From: Paractinoplanes abujensis
GTDB taxonomy: Bacteria > Actinomycetota > Actinomycetes > Mycobacteriales > Micromonosporaceae
Assembly (NCBI RefSeq): GCF_014204895.1
Contig: NZ_JACHMF010000001.1
Coordinates: 1,612,001-1,676,000, forward strand
Direction of reading: 5' to 3'
Length of the DNA stretch: 64,000 bases
The notes beneath the pieces are model-generated. The model did no database searches. It was given only the letters and a program-made list of their open reading frames with translations, and was not told where the DNA came from. How positions within the stretch are numbered: the first letter of the stretch is position 1; the number at the start of each line of letters is the position of its first letter. The translations under genes were made by a program, and so were the position numbers. This document shows, piece by piece, positions 59,881-64,000 of this stretch.

Positions 59881-60878
59881 CGGGTGATCACCTCCTGGCC
59901 GAACCGGGCCATCATGTCGATCGTCTCGTCCACGGAATCGGCTGCGAACAGCAGCGCGGCCATCGTGTTCACCCCGGCCGCCTCGTACTGGGAGATCTGC
60001 TCCTTGATGTCCTGCGGTGTGCCGATCAGGTTGCGCGACATCAGGTCGTCGACGCCCTGATCCTTCAATGTGGTCTGGGAGAGCGACACCAGGTGGTGAA
60101 AGAGCTGCGACGACTCGAACCGCCGCCACGCCTGCTCGCGGGTCGGGGCCACGCTTACGCACACCTGCAACGCCACCTCGAAGCGGTCGCCGAGCGTACG
60201 GCCGTGCTCCTCCGCCTCGGTCTTGATCCTGCTGAGCCCGGCGGCCGCCTCGGCGGGGGAGAGGCAGGCGGGCAGCCAGCCGTCGGCCAGGCGCGCGGCC
60301 CGCGACCGGCTGCCGGGCGAGTTGCCGCCGGAGAGAATCGGCAGCGGATCCTGAACGGGCTTGGGGTAGCTCTCCACGTCGTCGAACCGCACCCACTTGC
60401 CCTCGTACGAGGCCCGGCGCTCGGTGAACAACGCGCGCAGCCCGGCGATCGCCTCCTCGGCGTGCTCGCCCCGGTGCAGCGGCACGCCCGGCGCCATCGC
60501 CTGGAACTCCTCGCGGTAGGCGCCGATCCCGACGCCCAGCACCGCCCGGCCGTGCGACAGGTGGTCGAGTGTGGCCACCTGCTTGGCCGCCACCACGGGG
60601 TTGCGGAACGGCAACACCATGATCGCGGTGGCCAGCCGTACGTTCCGCGTCACCGCGGCCACGTAGCTGAAGTAGGCGAACGGGTCGTAGTAGCGCGGCG
60701 GCGCCGCGAAGCTGTCCCGCACGTATTTCTGGGTGGTGATGTGGTCGTTGCCCCACACCGACTCGAACCCGTGCTCCTCGGCCTTGACGGCGAGCTCGAC
60801 GGCCTGGTCGATGTCGGCGTACGGCACCGCGTACATCAGTCCCTCGGTGCCGGTCGGCACGCCCAGTCCGTACCTCAT
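59877..60878 (-). CDS. LLM-class flavin/F420-dependent oxidoreductase (second gene of operon)
   Basis: A 333-residue luciferase-like oxidoreductase with WGNDHITTQKY, the VLPFRNPVVAAKQVATLDHLS active-site stretch and VLGVGIGAYREEF, typical of F420- or FMN-dependent alkanesulfonate-monooxygenase-type enzymes. It is the gene directly behind the permease in the operon and probably carries out the first oxidation of the imported compound. Overlaps the permease stop by 4 bases (ATGA). Confidence 0.9.
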   Translation of the reverse strand: MRYGLGVPTGTEGLMYAVPYADIDQAVELAVKAEEHGFESVWGNDHITTQKYVRDSFAAPPRYYDPFAYFSYVAAVTRNVRLATAIMVLPFRNPVVAAKQVATLDHLSHGRAVLGVGIGAYREEFQAMAPGVPLHRGEHAEEAIAGLRALFTERRASYEGKWVRFDDVESYPKPVQDPLPILSGGNSPGSRSRAARLADGWLPACLSPAEAAAGLSRIKTEAEEHGRTLGDRFEVALQVCVSVAPTREQAWRRFESSQLFHHLVSLSQTTLKDQGVDDLMSRNLIGTPQDIKEQISQYEAAGVNTMAALLFAADSVDETIDMMARFGQEVITR

Positions 60879-62170
60879 GCCTTCGTCACCTTCCTGAGCG
60901 CGAGGCCGGCCGCGGCGTACAGCACGAACCCGGCGACCAGGCCCTCGATCGCGTTGACCAGCAGGAAGTCGCCGTAGTAGGCGAGCAGAGCGGCCGCGAT
61001 CCAGCAGACCAGGGATTCCCACCGTACGGCGGGCAGGTTGCGCAGGGCCTCGGCCGCGTTGCGCTGCACCACCCAGAAATGCGCGATCAGCAGGCCCGCG
61101 AAGGGCGGCACCACGACCCCGATCACGGTGAGGAACTTGCCGAACTGGTCGGCGACGCCGAGGAAGGCGATGGCGACCGCGATGATCACGGCTACGACGG
61201 TCCACACCGGCTTCTTGAGTTTCAGCTTGAGCAGGTTGGAGGCCGAGGTGAAGGCCAGCGAGGCCGAGTAGATGTTGTTGTCGGCCGTGTTCCACAGGGC
61301 CAGGAAGAGCAGGACGGCGGCCGGGGCGAGCAGGCCCAGCCCCTGCATGACGACCACGAAGTTGCTGTTGCCGACCTTCATGGCCGAGACGGTGGCAATG
61401 ACCTCGAAGATGCCGACGCCGACGACGAAGCTGAGCACGCACGAGATGACCACGTCGCGGGCCTTGAGGGCGTACCGCTGGACGTCGGAGACCAGCGCCG
61501 CGCCGGTCACCCAGGTGGCGATGACCGAGCTGACCGCGGCCGAGAAGCCGATCGCGGCGACCGGGGACGCGTCGAACACCTCGCCGAACCCGCCGTCCAG
61601 CGAGCCGATCCGGAACAGGGCGAACAGGCCGATCGCCACCTGCACCGGCACGGCGACCATGGAGAACGTGTGCAGGCCCTTGAAGCCGAAGATCGCCGTG
61701 GTGAGGATGGCCGCGGCGAAGACGACGACGAACACCGCGGACGGGATGGCCGGGATCAGCTTGTTGACCGCGCCGCCCCACGTGTCCATCAGCACGCCGA
61801 TGAAGCCCATGGCGACGATGCCGAGCACGATCGAGACGATGATCGAACCGTTGCGGCCGAACACCGCGCGCGAGGCCAGATAGCTGGTCAGGCCGGTGCG
61901 GAAGCCGATGATCCCGATCAGCGAGGCCACCACGGCCAGCACGACGTTGCCCAGGCCGATGGCCAGCATGCCCTCGCCGAACGTGGTGCCCGCGCCGACC
62001 ACGCCGCCCACCAGGAAGCTGCTGACGCTGATGTTCCAGCCCACCTGGACCACGATCAGCTGCAGCAGCGGCTTGCGCCGGTCGGCCGGCACCGGCTCCA
62101 GCGCGTGGTCGTCCATGGTCGCGGCAAGATCACCCTCGGCGGACCGGGCCGCCCGTTCGTCAGTAGTCAT
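60875..62170 (-). CDS. NCS1-type nucleobase/hydantoin permease
   Basis: A 431-residue transporter with about 12 helices. The first helix has VQVGWNISVSSFLVGG and the GFRTGLTSYLASRAVFG region matches the cytosine-permease (CodB) and NCS1 families, which bring in cytosine, hydantoin, allantoin or purines with protons or sodium. It is the promoter-proximal gene; ATG 62170 has GAGGAGAG. Regulator gene starts 68 bp away on the other strand. Confidence 0.9.
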   Translation of the reverse strand: MTTDERAARSAEGDLAATMDDHALEPVPADRRKPLLQLIVVQVGWNISVSSFLVGGVVGAGTTFGEGMLAIGLGNVVLAVVASLIGIIGFRTGLTSYLASRAVFGRNGSIIVSIVLGIVAMGFIGVLMDTWGGAVNKLIPAIPSAVFVVVFAAAILTTAIFGFKGLHTFSMVAVPVQVAIGLFALFRIGSLDGGFGEVFDASPVAAIGFSAAVSSVIATWVTGAALVSDVQRYALKARDVVISCVLSFVVGVGIFEVIATVSAMKVGNSNFVVVMQGLGLLAPAAVLLFLALWNTADNNIYSASLAFTSASNLLKLKLKKPVWTVVAVIIAVAIAFLGVADQFGKFLTVIGVVVPPFAGLLIAHFWVVQRNAAEALRNLPAVRWESLVCWIAAALLAYYGDFLLVNAIEGLVAGFVLYAAAGLALRKVTKA

Positions 62171-62238
62171 CCTGCTCTCCTCGTTTAGCGATTCCTCACA
62201 TAGTCTTGAACGGGCCTCGTGGAGACTACCCAGGCAGA
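62171..62238. promoter_or_regulatory. 68-bp divergent promoter region of the NCS1 operon and PucR regulator
   Basis: Contains CATAGT at 62199-62204 (reading ACTATG on the other strand), the likely -10 region for both directions, and AGGCAGA before GTG 62239. The regulator probably binds here. Confidence 0.5.
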
Positions 62239-63408
62239 GTGGAAGAACGGCGGGCACTTCTTGTGGATGTCCCACAACGAGCACACGTTCTTCTCAACCG
62301 TGTTTCCGACCTGGCGCAGGTGTTGGTAACCGATGTGTGGCGGCAGTTACCGGGCTATGACGAAGACCGCATGGACCTGGCCGACCTGGCCGGCGCGATC
62401 ACCCCCAACATCCGTACGCTGCTGTTCTGCGTGGCCGAGCGGCGCCTGCCGGCCGCGCCCGAACTCATCACGGCGGCCGCCCTGGGCGAACGCCGGGCCA
62501 TCCAGGGCGTGCCCATCGAGGCCGTGGTGACGTCGTGGCACCGGGCCGAACGTGAGGTCTTCACGTGGCTGGCGACCGTGGACGCTCCGTTCAGCCCCGA
62601 CGAACACCGCCAGGTCACCCGCGACCTGGCCGCCGCCGTGGACCGGATGACCTCGGCGTCGACCGAGGCCTACCGGCGGGCCCGTACGGAAGTGGCCGCG
62701 CACCTGGAACAGATGGCCACCGACCTGGTGTCCCGCCTGACCGGCGGCGAACTGCTCGATCCTCAGGTCATCGAGGAACGGGCCAAACTGATCGGCGTGG
62801 CCGTGCAGGGTTCGCACCGGGCCCTGGCCGTCCGCGGGTCACAACTGCTGCCGCGCGAACAGCGCGTCGTCCTCGACGCCCTGCGCCCGCTGCTGCACAG
62901 CCGCACGGTCGTCGGCACCCGCGACGATGTGGCGGTGATCGTCACCCCCGACGTGCCCGGCCTGATCGCGGCCCTGACCCGCGCTGCCCGCAGCCCCGGC
63001 CTGCTCATCGGCGTGGGCCTGCCCCGCCCCCGCTTCGGCGAGGTGGCCGGCTCCTGCCGCGAGGCCATGGCGGCGGCGTCGGCCGCCCGCCGGGCCGGCA
63101 CCACCGGAGTCGTCGAGTTCGCCGCCGTCGCCGCCGACGTCCTGCTGCTGGAGAACCCCCTCGACGCCCAGCAGGTGGTCAGCAATGCCCTGGGCCCCAT
63201 ACAGGCCAGGCCCCAGTTGGTCGAAACCCTGCGGGTCTACCTGCACAGCGGCCTGTCCACCCGGGCCACGGCGGTCGCCCTGCGCCTGCACGAGAACACC
63301 GTCACGTACCGCCTGCGCCAGATCACCGACGCCCTGCACGTGGCGACACCGGCCGCTCTGGTGCGGGCGGACATCCTGATGGCCCTCCGCTACCGCGAAC
63401 TCTCCTAG
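62239..63408 (+). CDS. PucR/CdaR-type transcriptional regulator
   Basis: A 389-residue regulator with a ~240-residue N-terminal sensory region (QGVPIEAVVTSWHRAERE) and a C-terminal PucR-type helix-turn-helix (YLHSGLSTRATAVALRLHENTVTYRLRQI, residues ~340-370). Such regulators respond to purine- or sugar-acid-breakdown intermediates. It is divergent from the five-gene operon and should control it. GTG 62239 chosen; an in-frame TTG at 62206 lies before it. Confidence 0.9.
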   Translation: MEERRALLVDVPQRAHVLLNRVSDLAQVLVTDVWRQLPGYDEDRMDLADLAGAITPNIRTLLFCVAERRLPAAPELITAAALGERRAIQGVPIEAVVTSWHRAEREVFTWLATVDAPFSPDEHRQVTRDLAAAVDRMTSASTEAYRRARTEVAAHLEQMATDLVSRLTGGELLDPQVIEERAKLIGVAVQGSHRALAVRGSQLLPREQRVVLDALRPLLHSRTVVGTRDDVAVIVTPDVPGLIAALTRAARSPGLLIGVGLPRPRFGEVAGSCREAMAAASAARRAGTTGVVEFAAVAADVLLLENPLDAQQVVSNALGPIQARPQLVETLRVYLHSGLSTRATAVALRLHENTVTYRLRQITDALHVATPAALVRADILMALRYRELS

Positions 63409-63485
63409 CCGGTCCCGGCTCAGAGACGTCGCCGGCCGGGTGCTGCCACTTCCCGCCGTAGCGGTGGTCCGACGGGGGCCGGCGG

Positions 63486-64000
63486 TCACTCGCGGGGCTG
63501 GACCGAGGCGCGGCCGTGGGCGATCACGATCGGTGGTGGGCGGCGTCTGCGGTGGCCCAGCCGCCACGTCAGGAGCAGACCGAGAACGACCAGGGCGATC
63601 GCGGCCACAGCGGCGGCGATCAGCAGGCGGCCGGGGCCGGCGGGCTCGGGACGCGGGGCGGCAGCAGGCACGGCGACGTCGGCTGTCATCGTCAGGTCGG
63701 GCGTCGTGACCTGCAGCGGGACCTCGGCCGGGCGGTCGGCGGGCGTCGGGAACCGCACCACGTAGCGGCCGCGCAGCGTGGTCTCGACCTGGTCGAGGGC
63801 GGGCACCACGACCGGGTTGCCCGCGGGGGCGAAGAAGCCACCGGTGGCCTCGGCCGCGGCCGACCAGAACGGGCTGGCGCCGGCCGTCGTGGCCACGACC
63901 AGGATGGTTCCGGCCGCGCGGAAACGTTCGGCCAGTTCCCGGGCGGACGGTCCGCCGGCGTCGGCCGCCCCGGTGTAGACGACGGTCAGCTTGCGGCCCG
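63486..64000 (-). CDS. Partial VWA-like membrane protein (3' end only)
   Basis: The frame runs off the window. The visible 171 residues begin with KLTVVYTGAADAGG and continue through a Rossmann/VWA-like strand pattern (ERFRAAGTILVVATTAGA; GRYVVRFPTPADRPAE), then a Pro/Ala linker, one membrane helix (RLLIAAAVAAIALVVLGLLL) and a basic tail. The topology is that of a surface VWA domain anchored at its C-terminus. The start and full length are not visible. Confidence 0.65.
   Translation of the reverse strand, partial: GRKLTVVYTGAADAGGPSARELAERFRAAGTILVVATTAGASPFWSAAAEATGGFFAPAGNPVVVPALDQVETTLRGRYVVRFPTPADRPAEVPLQVTTPDLTMTADVAVPAAAPRPEPAGPGRLLIAAAVAAIALVVLGLLLTWRLGHRRRRPPPIVIAHGRASVQPRE

Noticed and set aside
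61079..62188. Plus-strand open frame over the NCS1 permease
   Set aside because: Asp/Arg/His/Gly-rich shadow of the transporter gene.

Overview
The window is high-GC DNA with dense coding on both strands, GTG starts nearly as common as ATG, many 4-base stop/start overlaps, and third positions almost always G or C. Gene content (SigE-family sigma factor, WYL, PucR, OmpR and NarL regulators, two LLM flavin/F420-type oxidoreductases, a Methyltransf_19 protein, a Trypco1 protein, AbfB-domain protein) points to a filamentous actinobacterium, most likely Micromonosporaceae (Actinoplanes-like). This is inferred from the sequence alone; no rRNA, tRNA, phage, transposase, CRISPR array or replication origin was seen.

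Layout: 1-8.3 kb holds a membrane diguanylate cyclase, a cupin, and a co-directional MoxR/DUF58/VWA/HtrA-like block followed by an OmpR-type two-component pair and a MaoC protein. Four TTCGG repeats spaced exactly 11 bp precede this block. 8.4-11 kb has a secreted RlpA-like protein, an 0.8-kb degenerate repeat tract and a voltage-gated channel with a calcium-loop-like tail. 11.3-18.4 kb has a spore-photoproduct-lyase-like radical SAM protein coupled to a 2H phosphoesterase, GNAT, DedA, and an ABC exporter divergent from a DesK/NarL two-component pair. 18.5-26.3 kb has an animal-type haem peroxidase, an FAD oxidoreductase, an MFS pump, a HEAT-repeat protein, two tiny membrane proteins and an APC permease.

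26.9-32.3 kb is a ferric-reductase-like flavocytochrome, an FMN-binding lipid- or membrane-anchored protein, a response regulator and its kinase in one operon, then a second diguanylate cyclase paralogous to the first. 32.2-39.5 kb has hydrolases, an S66 carboxypeptidase, a Nudix enzyme, three broken genes and a hybrid kinase whose membrane domain matches the spacing of the ethylene-binding domain of ETR1. 39.5-46.5 kb has LhgO, a methyltransferase coupled to an EAL-domain protein, a Trypco1 protein and two membrane-anchored proteins. 46.6-56.6 kb has an aldo-keto reductase, lipase, Rpn-like nuclease, flavoprotein with a coupled leader ORF, a kelch-like lipoprotein, and a SigE sigma factor overlapping a HAF-repeat membrane protein.

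56.6-63.4 kb is the best candidate for an undescribed pathway: five genes joined by four 4-base overlaps (NCS1 permease, LLM oxidoreductase, M24 hydrolase, threonine-synthase-like PLP enzyme, second LLM oxidoreductase) divergent from a PucR-type regulator. The arrangement suggests uptake and oxidative breakdown of a small nitrogen heterocycle. The window ends inside a VWA-like membrane protein gene.
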